Positions 1-9,793 of a stretch of 64,000 bases of DNA are shown one piece after another. The stretch is from Acinetobacter brisouioides (GTDB lineage: Bacteria > Pseudomonadota > Gammaproteobacteria > Pseudomonadales > Moraxellaceae). The DNA is taken from assembly GCF_004331075.1 (NCBI RefSeq), contig NZ_SJNX01000009.1, positions 1 to 64,000 on the forward strand. The letters are read 5' to 3'. How positions within the stretch are numbered: the first letter of the stretch is position 1; every line of letters starts with the position of its first letter. The notes beneath the pieces are model-generated. The model was not told where the DNA came from and ran no database searches. It saw nothing but the letters and a program-made list of their open reading frames with translations. The translations under genes were made by a program, and so were the position numbers.

Positions 1-459
1 ATCAGCATGGATTGGATATTCCAGCACATAGTCTTTACCATCGATATGGCGGGTTTCTTTACCTTCAGCCAGTAAAGTGCCATAGCCTGTCGGGGTAAAT
101 ACCGCGCCTAAGCCCATACCTGCAGCCTGGATACGACAAGCGAGGTTGCCTTGTGGCACCAGTTCCAGCTCGATTTTGCCTGCACGGTACAGTTCGTCGA
201 ACACCCAAGAGTCAGACTGGCGCGGGAAAGAACAGATGACTTTTTTCACAGCGCCTGCTTTGAGCAATTTCGCCAGACCGTAGTCGCCATTGCCCGCATT
301 GTTGCTGACAATGGTCAGGTCTTTGATGCCCAAATCCAGTAAGCCATCAATGAGTTCAGCAGGTTGTCCTGCCGTGCCAAAGCCACCAATCATGATGGTC
401 GAACCATCTTTAATGTGTGAAAGCACTTCTGTTATAGAAGCGGAGCTTTTGTCAATCAT
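1..459 (-). CDS. catI: 3-oxoadipate CoA-transferase subunit A, 3' end cut by window edge
   Basis: The first 153 residues read MIDKSSASITEVLSHIKDGS onward and match the alpha subunit of succinyl-CoA:3-oxoadipate CoA-transferase, including the glycine-rich GGFGTAGQP near residue 25 and SNNAGNGDYG near residue 53. It activates 3-oxoadipate with CoA from succinyl-CoA, the step after ring cleavage in the beta-ketoadipate pathway. It lies only 12 bases after benE on the same strand, so it is read as catI of this cluster rather than pcaI; the two are near-identical in some Acinetobacter. Its G+C (about 51% over the first 420 bases) is clearly above that of catA and catB (about 37-45% in lines I counted), which is odd for an operon neighbour. 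The C-terminus and catJ would lie to the left of the window. Confidence 0.85.
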   Translation of the reverse strand, partial: MIDKSSASITEVLSHIKDGSTIMIGGFGTAGQPAELIDGLLDLGIKDLTIVSNNAGNGDYGLAKLLKAGAVKKVICSFPRQSDSWVFDELYRAGKIELELVPQGNLACRIQAAGMGLGAVFTPTGYGTLLAEGKETRHIDGKDYVLEYPIHAD

Positions 460-471
460 AATATTTCCTAA

Positions 472-1683
472 TCAAACCTTACTGTGCTTGAATTTTAAAG
501 AATGCGTTGTTTTGAAGCTCAAAATGAAATGGGCAAGCATACCGATACAAATGCCCCAAAACACCGAACTTAAACCGAGAAAATGCATACCTGAAACACT
601 AGCTAAAAATGTGATCACGGCAGATTCACGTTGCTGTTCGTCACGCAGTGCAATGGTTAAGTTATTGGTAATGGCACTAAGTAATGCCAAACCTGCTAAA
701 GCTGCGATTAACTCTTTGGGAAATAAGCTAAATAACAACACAATGCTACTGGCAAACAGCCCACCAAGCAGATAGAACAGCCCATTGGCAATACCTGCAA
801 TATAGCGGCGCTGTGGCTGTTCATGACAATGTTCGCTCATACATAGCGATGCAGTAATTGATGCCAAAACAATACTAATGCCACCCGTACATGCCACCAG
901 CAATGATGCCAAACTGGTCGTACCAATCACTGTGCGCCCAGACACTTCATAATCATGCAGTTTAAACAGTGCCATGCCTGGCAAAAATTGTCCTGTAATG
1001 CTCACTAAGATGAGAGGTAAAGCAAAATTAAGCGTCGATGCCCATGTCCAGTGCGGGCTAATCCATTCAGGAACAGTCAATGACAATTGCAAGGCAACTG
1101 GATGTAATTTTCCGAGAAATAGACTGAGGAGAATGCCCGTACAGAGAACCCATAGCATGCTATAACGCGGGTTGTAGCGTTTGGCACACAAATACACCAC
1201 GAGCATGGTAAATACGATAGTCGGCATATGATTAGTGGCTTGAAATACACCCAAACCAAATTGAAATAAAATGCCTGCCATCATACCTGCAGCAATACCC
1301 GATGGGATCCAGCGCAATAGACGGTCAAATGAACCACTGACACCAATCAGCAGCATGACGGCTGCTGCCGTGATATACGCGGCAACGACCTCATTTAAAC
1401 TAATATGTGGAAATAACGTCACCAAGAGCGCTGTGCCTGGTGCTGACCATGCAGTAATTACAGGCACTTTGTAACGAATCGACAGGTAAATTCCTGAAAT
1501 GGCAGCGCCAATCGAAATGCCCCAAATCCATGAACTGAGCATATGTGAATCGATTTGCGCTTGTTGAGCCGCCTGAAAAAAGATAACCAGTGGCCCAGAA
1601 TAAGAAATCAATACCGCCAGAAAACCTGCAATGGTGGCTGAAATTGACCAATCTTGTTTGAGGGACTGGATCAGATTAGACAT
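472..1683 (-). CDS. benE: BenE benzoate/H+ symporter
   Basis: A 403-residue, highly hydrophobic protein with about 11-12 predicted membrane spans, of the BenE family. It imports benzoate across the inner membrane, driven by protons. Its place as the last ben gene, downstream of benD and just before catI, matches the role. The start is supported by GGAGG seven bases upstream of the ATG. Membrane spans begin near residue 15, and the conserved small-residue segment SYSGPLVIFFQAA lies near residue 28. Length is normal for the family. Confidence 0.9.
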   Translation of the reverse strand: MSNLIQSLKQDWSISATIAGFLAVLISYSGPLVIFFQAAQQAQIDSHMLSSWIWGISIGAAISGIYLSIRYKVPVITAWSAPGTALLVTLFPHISLNEVVAAYITAAAVMLLIGVSGSFDRLLRWIPSGIAAGMMAGILFQFGLGVFQATNHMPTIVFTMLVVYLCAKRYNPRYSMLWVLCTGILLSLFLGKLHPVALQLSLTVPEWISPHWTWASTLNFALPLILVSITGQFLPGMALFKLHDYEVSGRTVIGTTSLASLLVACTGGISIVLASITASLCMSEHCHEQPQRRYIAGIANGLFYLLGGLFASSIVLLFSLFPKELIAALAGLALLSAITNNLTIALRDEQQRESAVITFLASVSGMHFLGLSSVFWGICIGMLAHFILSFKTTHSLKFKHSKV

Positions 1684-1723
1684 CGTATGCCTCCATGCTC
1701 ACGATATTATGATCATTCCGAAT

Positions 1724-2506
1724 TTAACCGAGGTCACCACCGCCGACTGGCACAACACTGCCTGTAATATATGAAGCTTCGTCAGACGCTAGGAAAGTAA
1801 TGACGTTGACTTGTTCATCAATTGTGCCATAGCGTTTAAAGAACGTACGATCTACAGTTTGATCTACAACTTCTTGCATCCATGCTTTGTCCTGTTCAGA
1901 CATTGGCGCACTGTTACGCGGAACTTTACGTGGCGGAGCTTCAGTTCCACCAGTTGCCACAGCATTCACGCGAATCCCATCGTGAGCATGTTCAAATGCT
2001 AAAGATGCAGTTAAACCGTTCACACCACCTTTTGCCGCAGAGTAAGGAATACGGTTAATACCACGCGTTGCGACAGAAGATACGTTTACAATGGCACCAG
2101 ACTGCTGAGCGATCATGCTCGGCAGTACAGCATGGCAACACCACAAGGTTGGAAACAGTGAGCGGCGAATTTCTTTCTCTACTTCTTCAGGTTTGAACTC
2201 CTGAAAAGGTTTCATCCAGATTGCGCCACCCACGATGTTGAGGAGTACATCCACACGACCGTATTTTTCTAAGGCAGCATGAACAACTTTCTCGGCACCT
2301 TCGAACTGTTCCAGATCTGCACGTACCGTGATGGCTTCACCGCCAGCATCAATGACTTCTTTAAGGACGTCTTCGACATACTCAGAAAAATCTGCCATCA
2401 CAACTTTTCCGCCTTCACGGGCAACGCGTAGAGCTACACCACGACCAATACCTTGTGCCGCACCTGTGACAATAACCACTTTATTGCTGAAACGTTGTTG
2501 ACTCAT
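1724..2506 (-). CDS. benD: Benzoate cis-diol dehydrogenase (short-chain dehydrogenase)
   Basis: BenD oxidises 1,2-dihydroxycyclohexa-3,5-diene-1-carboxylate (benzoate diol) to catechol with NAD+ and loss of CO2. The 260-residue protein has the short-chain dehydrogenase cofactor motif TGAAQGIG at residues 14-21 and the catalytic Ser143/144, Tyr155, Lys159 (YSAAK). I chose the ATG at 2506 because AAGGAAG sits just upstream; an in-frame start seven codons earlier lacks a ribosome site. It follows benC by about 40 bases and precedes benE in the ben order. Confidence 0.92.
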   Translation of the reverse strand: MSQQRFSNKVVIVTGAAQGIGRGVALRVAREGGKVVMADFSEYVEDVLKEVIDAGGEAITVRADLEQFEGAEKVVHAALEKYGRVDVLLNIVGGAIWMKPFQEFKPEEVEKEIRRSLFPTLWCCHAVLPSMIAQQSGAIVNVSSVATRGINRIPYSAAKGGVNGLTASLAFEHAHDGIRVNAVATGGTEAPPRKVPRNSAPMSEQDKAWMQEVVDQTVDRTFFKRYGTIDEQVNVITFLASDEASYITGSVVPVGGGDLG

Positions 2507-2546
2507 CTTTACTTCCTTATCTTGCATGAATGAACCATGTTAAAAT

Positions 2547-3653
<1,107 letters not shown>

Positions 3654-4145
3654 TTAGAGATGGTAAATATCAATAACTTGGTTAATGTAATCGTTTTTCA
3701 ACACGACATATTTGTTCACGATTTTTGGTTCATCACCAGAAAAATCAATTACATAACGAGACATACCAAAATAGCTATAGCTAGTTTTGTAACGGAAACT
3801 TAAAGTATTCCAGTTAAAACAAACTGTAACCAAATCACCATCTTGTTCTACAATTTCAATATTACTAATGTTGTGGCTGGTACGCGTATCTGGCATGGTC
3901 GCAGATGAGCGTTCAGTTTTAATACGGAACACACGGTCTTCTAAACCTTGACGGTCTGGGTAGAAAATCAATGAGATTTCAGACTGTGGGTCTTCGGTTA
4001 GCTTGTCATCATCATCCCAAGCTGGCATCCAAAATTGTGCATTTGGTGCATAGCATTGCAACCAGTTATCCCATTGTTCGTCATCTAAAAAACGTGCTTC
4101 ACGATAGAGGAACTGAGCAATATTTTCTAAAGTCATCGCGCTCAT
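3654..4145 (-). CDS. benB: Benzoate 1,2-dioxygenase small (beta) subunit
   Basis: The 163-residue beta subunit of the aromatic-ring-hydroxylating dioxygenase; it has no cofactor and serves in the hetero-hexameric BenA3B3 oxygenase. The aromatic-rich text ([17 protein letters not shown]) near the N-terminus and its size fit the ring-hydroxylating beta family. Its ATG overlaps the benA stop by four bases, which suggests translational coupling to keep the subunits balanced. A second ATG three codons in is possible but less likely. Confidence 0.93.
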   Translation of the reverse strand: MSAMTLENIAQFLYREARFLDDEQWDNWLQCYAPNAQFWMPAWDDDDKLTEDPQSEISLIFYPDRQGLEDRVFRIKTERSSATMPDTRTSHNISNIEIVEQDGDLVTVCFNWNTLSFRYKTSYSYFGMSRYVIDFSGDEPKIVNKYVVLKNDYINQVIDIYHL

Positions 4146-5527
4146 GCGTTTTCTCCTTCAGTTACAGCCATTTCTTTTTCAGTCGCAATTGCTTTTTTCA
4201 TGAGTTTTAACCAGTATTCATGTTGAGCAAGGTATAGACCTTCATCTTCAGTTTTGATACCAGAAAGTTTTGGTTTTAAACCAATTTCATTCGCAGCATC
4301 ATCTGGTCCTTGAACCCAGTGTTTTGCACCACGGCTCATGTCGTTCCATTCAAGGGCGATTCCTGCATAACCTGCTTGGCATGCACGGAATTCTTCCAAG
4401 TCATCTGGAGTTGCCATGCCTGACGCATTAAAGAAGTCTTCGTACTGGCGAATTCGGCGCGCACGTGCTTCAGGTGCTTCACCTTTAGGCGCGATACAGT
4501 AAATGGTGACTTCAGTCTTATCTACAGACAATGGGCGAAGAACACGGATTTGTGAACCGAACTGATCCATGAAGTAAACGTTTGGATACAAGCAAAGGTT
4601 ACGAGAACGCTCGATCATCCATTTTGCCATTGCAGCGCCATAACGCTCGGTGTATTCGTCTTTTTTCGGGAAGTTTGGACGGTCTTCAGGGTTTGCCCAT
4701 TGTGTCCAAAGCAACATGTGGCCATTTTCAAAACCGTAAGAACCACCGCCTTGTTTACCCCAAGCACCAGCACTCATCGCACGGATGTTATCGCCACCTT
4801 GTTTTTCTTTACGTTGCTGCGTAGTTGCAGCATAGTTCCAGTGTACAGCAGACACGTGGTAACCATCGGCACCGTTTTCAGCCGTGAGTTTCCAGTTGCC
4901 TTCATAAGTATACGTAGACGCACCACGTAACACTTCAAGACCGTCTTCAGATTGACCGACGATCATATCAATGATTTTAGTCGCTTCACCCAAGTATTCT
5001 TCAAGAGAAGGAACATCAGGGTTTAAGCTACCAAACAAAAAGCCTTTATAGCTTTCAAAACGAGCAACTTTTTTCAAGTCATGCGAACCGTCTTGGTTAA
5101 AGCAGTCTGAATAACCTGCATCGCTTGGGTCTTTAACCTTAAGCAATTTTCCTGAGTTATTGAATGTCCATCCATGGAATGGACAGGTATAAGTGGCTTT
5201 ATTACCACGTTTATTACGGCAAAGCTGTGCACCACGGTGCGAACAAGCGTTAATCATTGCATTAAGTTCACCATTACGGTTACGTGCAATAATGATTGGC
5301 TGGCGTCCGATATACGTGGTGTAGAAATCGTTATTATTTGGAATTTGGCTTTCGTGTGCCAAGTATACCCAGTTGCCCTCAAAAATATATTTCATTTCAA
5401 GGTCAAAAATGTCCTGATCGGTGAAAACAGAACGATGGAGTTTAAATTCACCTGTTTCATAATTTTCAACAAGTAATTCATCGATACGATCTAGGTGACT
5501 GGTATTGATTACAGGAATACGTGGCAT
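4142..5527 (-). CDS. benA: Benzoate 1,2-dioxygenase large (alpha) subunit
   Basis: Catalytic subunit that dihydroxylates benzoate to the cis-diol with O2. The 461-residue protein has the Rieske ligands C95, H97, C115, H118 (CSHRG and CPFHGW). The mononuclear-iron region around residues 218-230 ([13 protein letters not shown]) gives H224 and H229 as iron ligands with D221 as the bridging acid. The start at 5527 is preceded by CGGAG and gives the family N-terminus MPRIPV; a TTG seven codons upstream is not needed. The gap to catA is 89 bases and holds a 12-bp perfect inverted repeat, so benA may be separately controlled or processed. Confidence 0.95.
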   Translation of the reverse strand: MPRIPVINTSHLDRIDELLVENYETGEFKLHRSVFTDQDIFDLEMKYIFEGNWVYLAHESQIPNNNDFYTTYIGRQPIIIARNRNGELNAMINACSHRGAQLCRNKRGNKATYTCPFHGWTFNNSGKLLKVKDPSDAGYSDCFNQDGSHDLKKVARFESYKGFLFGSLNPDVPSLEEYLGEATKIIDMIVGQSEDGLEVLRGASTYTYEGNWKLTAENGADGYHVSAVHWNYAATTQQRKEKQGGDNIRAMSAGAWGKQGGGSYGFENGHMLLWTQWANPEDRPNFPKKDEYTERYGAAMAKWMIERSRNLCLYPNVYFMDQFGSQIRVLRPLSVDKTEVTIYCIAPKGEAPEARARRIRQYEDFFNASGMATPDDLEEFRACQAGYAGIALEWNDMSRGAKHWVQGPDDAANEIGLKPKLSGIKTEDEGLYLAQHEYWLKLMKKAIATEKEMAVTEGENA

Positions 5528-5561
5528 GTCCGTTCTCCGACTTTCCAAAAGTTAGGAAGTC

Positions 5562-5598
5562 ACCAAAACGCTTTAGTTTAAAAATTAAGCGTTTTGGT
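5562..5598 (-). repeat. 12-bp perfect inverted repeat between catA and benA
   Basis: ACCAAAACGCTT at 5562-5573 and its exact complement AAGCGTTTTGGT at 5587-5598 are separated by 13 bases. In the minus-strand transcript this forms a strong stem-loop between the catA stop and the benA ribosome site. No T-run follows, so it does not look like an intrinsic terminator. It may set RNA processing or stability, or be a protein-binding palindrome. Confidence 0.75.
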
Positions 5599-5616
5599 TC
5601 CTTAATATATAGTGAA

Positions 5617-6537
5617 TTAAGCGCTTGCGCGACGACGTTCAATTTCAGTAGAAGGAGCGCCAGCTTTGTCTTTTTGCAACACAACATTGAACTGGATGTG
5701 TTTGAAAGGACCTTTCAAACCGCGACGCGCAATCTCAGCTTCGTCAGTTACATCAACAGCAGTTGCAACTAGACCTTCACGTGTACCGAATGCAAAGTCG
5801 TCCCAAAGGTATTTGTCACCTTCGATGTTGAACTGTGTGGTCAATTTACGGTGACCTGGTGCAGAGATGAAATAATGCACGTGTGCAGGACGTTGACCGT
5901 GACGAGAAATCTGGTTCAACACACCTTGTAGTGGGCCTTTAGGGTTCAAGCCATAACCTACTGGCATAGTTGTTTGCGCAGTGTAGTTACCATTTTCGTC
6001 AGACAAGATTGTACGACGTAGGTTGAAGTGAGACTGTGACTTGTCGAAGAACGAGTAGTTACCATGGCTGTTTGCATGCCACATTTCAACTTTCGCACCA
6101 GGAATGATGTCACCATCAGTATCTGTTACTGTACCTTCGATGATCAAAGTTGCGATTTGGCCTTCTTCAGAACCATCATCCATACGAGCGAAACCTACAG
6201 ATTCAGGCGCACCAGCAACGTATAAAGGACCTTCAATCGTACGTGGCGTACCACCTGTCAAGCCAGCTTTAGCATCAGCTTCATCGGCACGAAGGTCAAG
6301 GAAGTGTTCAAGACCTACCGCAGAACCCATAAGTGCAAGTTCATCAGCTTTAGCGATATCGATCATAGTTTCGATACCTTTCCAAACTTCAGACTGGCTG
6401 AGATCAAGATCTTCGATTGCTTGGAACAAATCAGTAACCAAACGTACAAGAACTTGTTGTACACGTGGATTGACTGGACCTTCAGAAGTGTCCACGTTAC
6501 ATGTTTTAACTACATTTTCAATTGTTTGGCGATCCAT
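5617..6537 (-). CDS. catA: Catechol 1,2-dioxygenase
   Basis: Intradiol ring cleavage of catechol to cis,cis-muconate. The 306-residue protein contains the Fe(III) ligands of the family: Tyr161 (NYSFF), Tyr195 (VGYG), His219 and His221 (RPAHVHYF). The N-terminal helical linker domain of catechol dioxygenases covers roughly residues 1-100. GGAG lies close upstream of the ATG. It sits between catC and benA, which places ring dihydroxylation and ring cleavage in one continuous minus-strand gene run, unlike the separate ben and cat gene groups known in A. baylyi. Confidence 0.96.
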   Translation of the reverse strand: MDRQTIENVVKTCNVDTSEGPVNPRVQQVLVRLVTDLFQAIEDLDLSQSEVWKGIETMIDIAKADELALMGSAVGLEHFLDLRADEADAKAGLTGGTPRTIEGPLYVAGAPESVGFARMDDGSEEGQIATLIIEGTVTDTDGDIIPGAKVEMWHANSHGNYSFFDKSQSHFNLRRTILSDENGNYTAQTTMPVGYGLNPKGPLQGVLNQISRHGQRPAHVHYFISAPGHRKLTTQFNIEGDKYLWDDFAFGTREGLVATAVDVTDEAEIARRGLKGPFKHIQFNVVLQKDKAGAPSTEIERRRASA

Positions 6538-6654
6538 ATAAATTCTCCTTGAATATGAATACTGGCTAATTGTGGCGAGCTATTCCTAAAAGCTGGCAAA
6601 TTTTGCTAACCACATCCTTGTTTAAAAAACTAATCCTGTTCGTGTTGGTATCGA

Positions 6655-6945
6655 CTAGCGATCATCTTCACGAATAGATGACGGGTGACGGTTCAGAGCC
6701 ATCACTTCAACATTCATGTATGGGTATAATGGCAACCCTTGTAAAATCTGGTGTAATTCTTCATTACTCTCGACATCAAAAATACTGATGTTGGAATACT
6801 GCCCTGTAATACGCCAAATATGACGCCATTTACCTTGACGTTGTAATTCCTGTGAGTAGGCTTTTTCAACAGCTTTGATTTCAGCTGCTTTATCTACTGG
6901 CATATCTAATGGAATATTGACATCCATGCGTACCTGAAAAAGCAT
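6655..6945 (-). CDS. catC: Muconolactone delta-isomerase
   Basis: Moves the double bond of muconolactone to give 3-oxoadipate enol-lactone. The 96-residue length is exact for the family, and the start MLFQVRMDVNIPLDMP and the segment HIWRITGQYSNISIFDVES are typical. The active enzyme is a large homo-oligomer. It follows catB by about 20 bases on the same strand and is followed by a 117-base gap before catA. Confidence 0.95.
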   Translation of the reverse strand: MLFQVRMDVNIPLDMPVDKAAEIKAVEKAYSQELQRQGKWRHIWRITGQYSNISIFDVESNEELHQILQGLPLYPYMNVEVMALNRHPSSIREDDR

Positions 6946-6965
6946 ATGTGCGACTCCTTTAAACC

Positions 6966-8075
6966 TTACTGGCGACGTAATTGATCGATTTTGTCTTCAT
7001 CCACTTCAATTCCAAGACCTGAACCTGTTGGAACTTTAAGTTCAAAGTTTTCATATTGCAGTGGAGTTTTGAGAATGTCCTGAGTCAGTAGCAATGGGCC
7101 AAATAACTCAGTGCCATAGGCAAGCGATTCAAATGTTGCAAAGGCATGCGCTGAAGCAATTGTCCCGATAGGACCTTCCAGCATCGTACCGCCATATAGA
7201 TCAATACCTGCCAGTTTGGCAATTTTGGCAACTTCACATGCTTCAATCAGACCAGCAGACTGGTTAATTTTGACTGCAAAAACATCTGCACCATGCTGTT
7301 TAGCAAGACGATATGCACTATCTGGCCCAGTTAATGCTTCATCTGCCATAATGGCAACATCAAAACGCTGGGTTAAACGAGCAAGTGCATTCGTGTTTTC
7401 AATTGCACAAGGTTGTTCAATTAAATCAATGCCGCCATCTTGTAACTGTTGAATTCCTTTAATACATTCAATTTCAGACCAAGCACGATTGACGTCTACA
7501 CGAATACTGATGTCATCACCAAGTGCTTTTTTAATCGCAATAACGTGATCAACATCTTGTTGTAATTTGTTAGCACCAATTTTTAATTTGAATGCATTGT
7601 GACGTTTAATCTCAATAAGCTGCTGTGCTTCAGCAATATCTTTCTCAGTATCGCCAGAAGCTAAAGTCCAAAGTACAGGCAAGGAATCACGTAAACGACC
7701 ACCAAGCAATTCGCTCACTGGAACACCTAGACGCTTGCCCTGGATATCAAGCAGAGCCGTTTGAATCGCACACTTCGCAAAACGATTACCGTTAATACTT
7801 TTACGAATCATTTTTAATGTTTGTGCAATATTCAAACCTTTTACTGATTTCAATAAAGGTGCGAAATAAGTTTCGACATTTGTCTTTACGCTTTCTGGAC
7901 TTTCTTCACCGTAGTTCAAACCGCCAATAGTGGTTGCTTCACCCCAGCCTGTAAAACCATCGTCTGTTGTGATTTTTACCAAAACCAATGTTTGTGTACT
8001 CATCGTTGCAACAGAAAGTTTATGCGCACGAATTGTTGGTATATCAATCAGAATTGTTTCAATGGATTTATACAT
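6966..8075 (-). CDS. catB: Muconate cycloisomerase
   Basis: Converts cis,cis-muconate to (+)-muconolactone; enolase superfamily. In this 369-residue protein the KxK catalytic pair is K163/K165, and the Mn2+ ligands are D194 (VDVNRAW), E220 (LIEQPC) and D245 (MADEAL). It is the first gene of the minus-strand catabolic run and is divergent from benM, with a 112-base shared control region. Muconate, its substrate, is the classical inducer of this kind of cluster. Confidence 0.95.
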   Translation of the reverse strand: MYKSIETILIDIPTIRAHKLSVATMSTQTLVLVKITTDDGFTGWGEATTIGGLNYGEESPESVKTNVETYFAPLLKSVKGLNIAQTLKMIRKSINGNRFAKCAIQTALLDIQGKRLGVPVSELLGGRLRDSLPVLWTLASGDTEKDIAEAQQLIEIKRHNAFKLKIGANKLQQDVDHVIAIKKALGDDISIRVDVNRAWSEIECIKGIQQLQDGGIDLIEQPCAIENTNALARLTQRFDVAIMADEALTGPDSAYRLAKQHGADVFAVKINQSAGLIEACEVAKIAKLAGIDLYGGTMLEGPIGTIASAHAFATFESLAYGTELFGPLLLTQDILKTPLQYENFELKVPTGSGLGIEVDEDKIDQLRRQ

Positions 8076-8109
8076 GGTCTTTTAGCGTCCAAGATATTCT
8101 TGCTTGTAT

Positions 8110-8124
8110 ATACTTTAAAGGAAT
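8110..8124. promoter_or_regulatory. Candidate BenM/CatM-type operator, site A
   Basis: ATAC-N7-GAAT matches the known BenM/CatM consensus ATAC-N7-GTAT with one mismatch. It lies 35 bases upstream of the catB start, in the shared catB/benM control region. Binding here could act on catB transcription. This rests only on consensus matching. Confidence 0.4.
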
Positions 8125-8161
8125 GATTAAATTATGTGAAAGACTGTTTTTGCATTTTTAT

Positions 8162-8176
8162 ATATCTTTTAAGTAT
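8162..8176. promoter_or_regulatory. Candidate BenM/CatM-type operator, site B
   Basis: ATAT-N7-GTAT matches ATAC-N7-GTAT with one mismatch. It sits immediately before the benM ribosome site, so a bound regulator could limit its own synthesis. The distance of 52 bases from site A is larger than in the A. baylyi arrangement, so the pair may not work as one tetramer site. Confidence 0.4.
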
Positions 8177-8187
8177 GGAGTAAGGGT

Positions 8188-9114
8188 ATGGAATTACGTC
8201 ATCTACGCTATTTTGTGGCGGTGGTAGAGGAGCAAAGCTTCACAAAAGCAGCCGAACGATTGTTTATTGCTCAACCTCCGCTAAGTCGGCAAATTCAAAA
8301 CTTAGAGCAAGAGCTTGGAATTCAGCTATTTGAACGAGGAAGCCGTCCTTTAAAAACGACTCCTGCAGGTGATTTCTTTTATCAGCATGCCATTAAACTT
8401 TTGTCGAATGCAGAGCAAATGGTGTCGATGACTCAGCGCATTAATGCTGTACAGACCACCATTCGTATTGGTTTCGTTAGCTCATTATTATTTGGTTTAT
8501 TACCCAGAATTATTTATTTATATCGGCAAAAACACCCACATTTAAAAATTGAACTGATTGAAATGGGTACGCAAGCACAGGTAGAAGCTCTAAAAGATGG
8601 GCGTATTGATGCTGGATTTGGACGTCTTAGAATCAGCGATCCTGCAATTAAGCGAGTTTTGTTGCGTAATGAAAAATTAGTGGTAGCGACACATGCCAGT
8701 CACCCTTTTAATCAATATAAAACTCAAGGTGTACATTTGGCAGATTTAGTTGATGAAAATATTTTACTTTACCCTTCTACTGCCAAACCAAATTTTTCAA
8801 CACACGTGCTTTCTATCTTTTCAGAACATGGTTTAGAACCGAAAAATTTGACTGAAACACGAGAAATTCAGCTTGCTTTAGGTTTGGTTGCTGCTGGTGA
8901 AGGAGTTTGTATTGTGCCTGAGAGTACAAATAGTATTCAGTTGGCTCAGTTAAATTATTTACCATTAATTGATCCAAATGCACTTAGCTCGATTTTTATT
9001 ACGATTCGAAATATGGAAGATAGCAGTTATATTTATGCTTTATTTGAAACAATTCGTCAAATTTATGATTATGAAGGTATTCGTTATGATGATACTGAAA
9101 TAAATAATTATTAG
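8188..9114 (+). CDS. benM: LysR-type activator of benzoate/muconate genes, BenM-like
   Basis: A 308-residue LysR regulator with an N-terminal winged helix (residues 1-60, QPPLSRQIQNLEQELG) and an effector domain from about residue 90. It resembles BenM of A. baylyi more than CatM along its whole length. It keeps R160 (LLLR at 157-160) and Y293 (QIY at 291-293), the two residues reported to make the second, benzoate-binding pocket of BenM; CatM has other residues there. It should respond to muconate and benzoate. It is divergent from catB, where A. baylyi has catM, so one regulator may run the whole cluster. Confidence 0.85.
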   Translation: MELRHLRYFVAVVEEQSFTKAAERLFIAQPPLSRQIQNLEQELGIQLFERGSRPLKTTPAGDFFYQHAIKLLSNAEQMVSMTQRINAVQTTIRIGFVSSLLFGLLPRIIYLYRQKHPHLKIELIEMGTQAQVEALKDGRIDAGFGRLRISDPAIKRVLLRNEKLVVATHASHPFNQYKTQGVHLADLVDENILLYPSTAKPNFSTHVLSIFSEHGLEPKNLTETREIQLALGLVAAGEGVCIVPESTNSIQLAQLNYLPLIDPNALSSIFITIRNMEDSSYIYALFETIRQIYDYEGIRYDDTEINNY

Positions 9115-9117
9115 TTT

Positions 9118-9130
9118 ACTTAGGCTATTT
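9118..9130 (+). repeat. ACTTAGGCTATTT motif copy 1
   Basis: Exact ACTTAGGCTATTT, four bases after the benM stop codon. One of six intergenic copies in the window; function unknown. Confidence 0.6.
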
Positions 9131-9259
9131 TAATCAAAACATATTTTATGGCTGCTAAATTCTAAAGATCGTAGCGCAGAAGTATTCTTATAAGAAGCTA
9201 TTTTATAATAGGTTATTGTATGCTCTTAAATTAAGCTATCAACTATATATATGATAAAG

Positions 9260-9336
9260 AGACTTTTTTCATAATTGGCTATCCCTTTCTTTGTTTTCTT
9301 ATACTGAGAAATAAAGTGGATTTATGAAAAAAGTCT
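9260..9336. repeat. Dispersed palindromic element, copy A
   Basis: A 77-base element bounded by a perfect 15-bp inverted repeat: AGACTTTTTTCATAA at 9260-9274 and its complement at 9322-9336. The interior carries a pyrimidine-rich arm (CCCTTTCTTTG) and a purine-rich arm (GAGAAATAAAG), so the whole unit can fold into one long hairpin. Near-identical ends occur at 59764-59842. Confidence 0.8.
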
Positions 9337-9402
9337 AATCTATATTTAGAGTTTTATAGTTAGGTATTTAAATATGTTGGTCTTTGCTTCTTATAAAATT
9401 AT

Positions 9403-9415
9403 ACTTAGGCTATTT
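9403..9415 (+). repeat. ACTTAGGCTATTT motif copy 2
   Basis: Exact ACTTAGGCTATTT just beyond the ynfA stop. Together with copy 1 it brackets palindromic element A. Confidence 0.6.
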
Positions 9416-9430
9416 AACTCATTTTAAGAA

Positions 9431-9790
9431 TTAACGTAATAAACCTTGTGGCTGTAATATGATGATTGCTGCACCGACAAGGACAACGATCCCACCAAAA
9501 ATATCCCAACGAGTTAAAGTGACTTGATCTACAAAACGTAGCCAAAGCAAGGCTGTAAAAATATAGACTCCGCCATATGCCGCATAAATTTTACCTGAAG
9601 CAGCAGGATGCAATGTCAGTAACCAAACAAATAACATCAAGCTAATTGCTGTTGGTAACCAAAGCCAAGCACTCCTCCCCTGATTCAAAATCAAATAAGG
9701 AAAATAACATCCGAGTAGTTCGGCAATTGCTGTAATAAAAAATAACCCAAACACACGAAGTATTTGGGTTATAGGTAAAATTTCATTCAT
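9431..9790 (-). CDS. YnfA/UPF0060 family small membrane protein
   Basis: A 119-residue protein with four predicted membrane spans. The family signature is clear: [16 protein letters not shown] near residues 20-35, [18 protein letters not shown] near 60-77, and TRWDIFGG near 93. UPF0060/YnfA proteins are small-multidrug-resistance-like; some have been linked to drug export, but no substrate can be read from the sequence. The gene lies three bases after clpA on the same strand, so it may be read through from clpA. Confidence 0.85.
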   Translation of the reverse strand: MNEILPITQILRVFGLFFITAIAELLGCYFPYLILNQGRSAWLWLPTAISLMLFVWLLTLHPAASGKIYAAYGGVYIFTALLWLRFVDQVTLTRWDIFGGIVVLVGAAIIILQPQGLLR

Positions 9791-9793
9791 AAA

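Larger units (their letters stand above)
9115..9430. other. Gene-free stretch with dispersed repeats
   Basis: This 316-base AT-rich gap between benM and ynfA (convergent) holds a palindromic element at 9260-9336. A copy of the ACTTAGGCTATTT motif lies at each end (9118-9130 and 9403-9415). No open frame of note and no clear T-run terminator was seen. Confidence 0.7.

Noticed and set aside
290..775. Plus-strand open frame of 161 codons over catI and benE
   Set aside because: It is antisense to two clear genes with family motifs.
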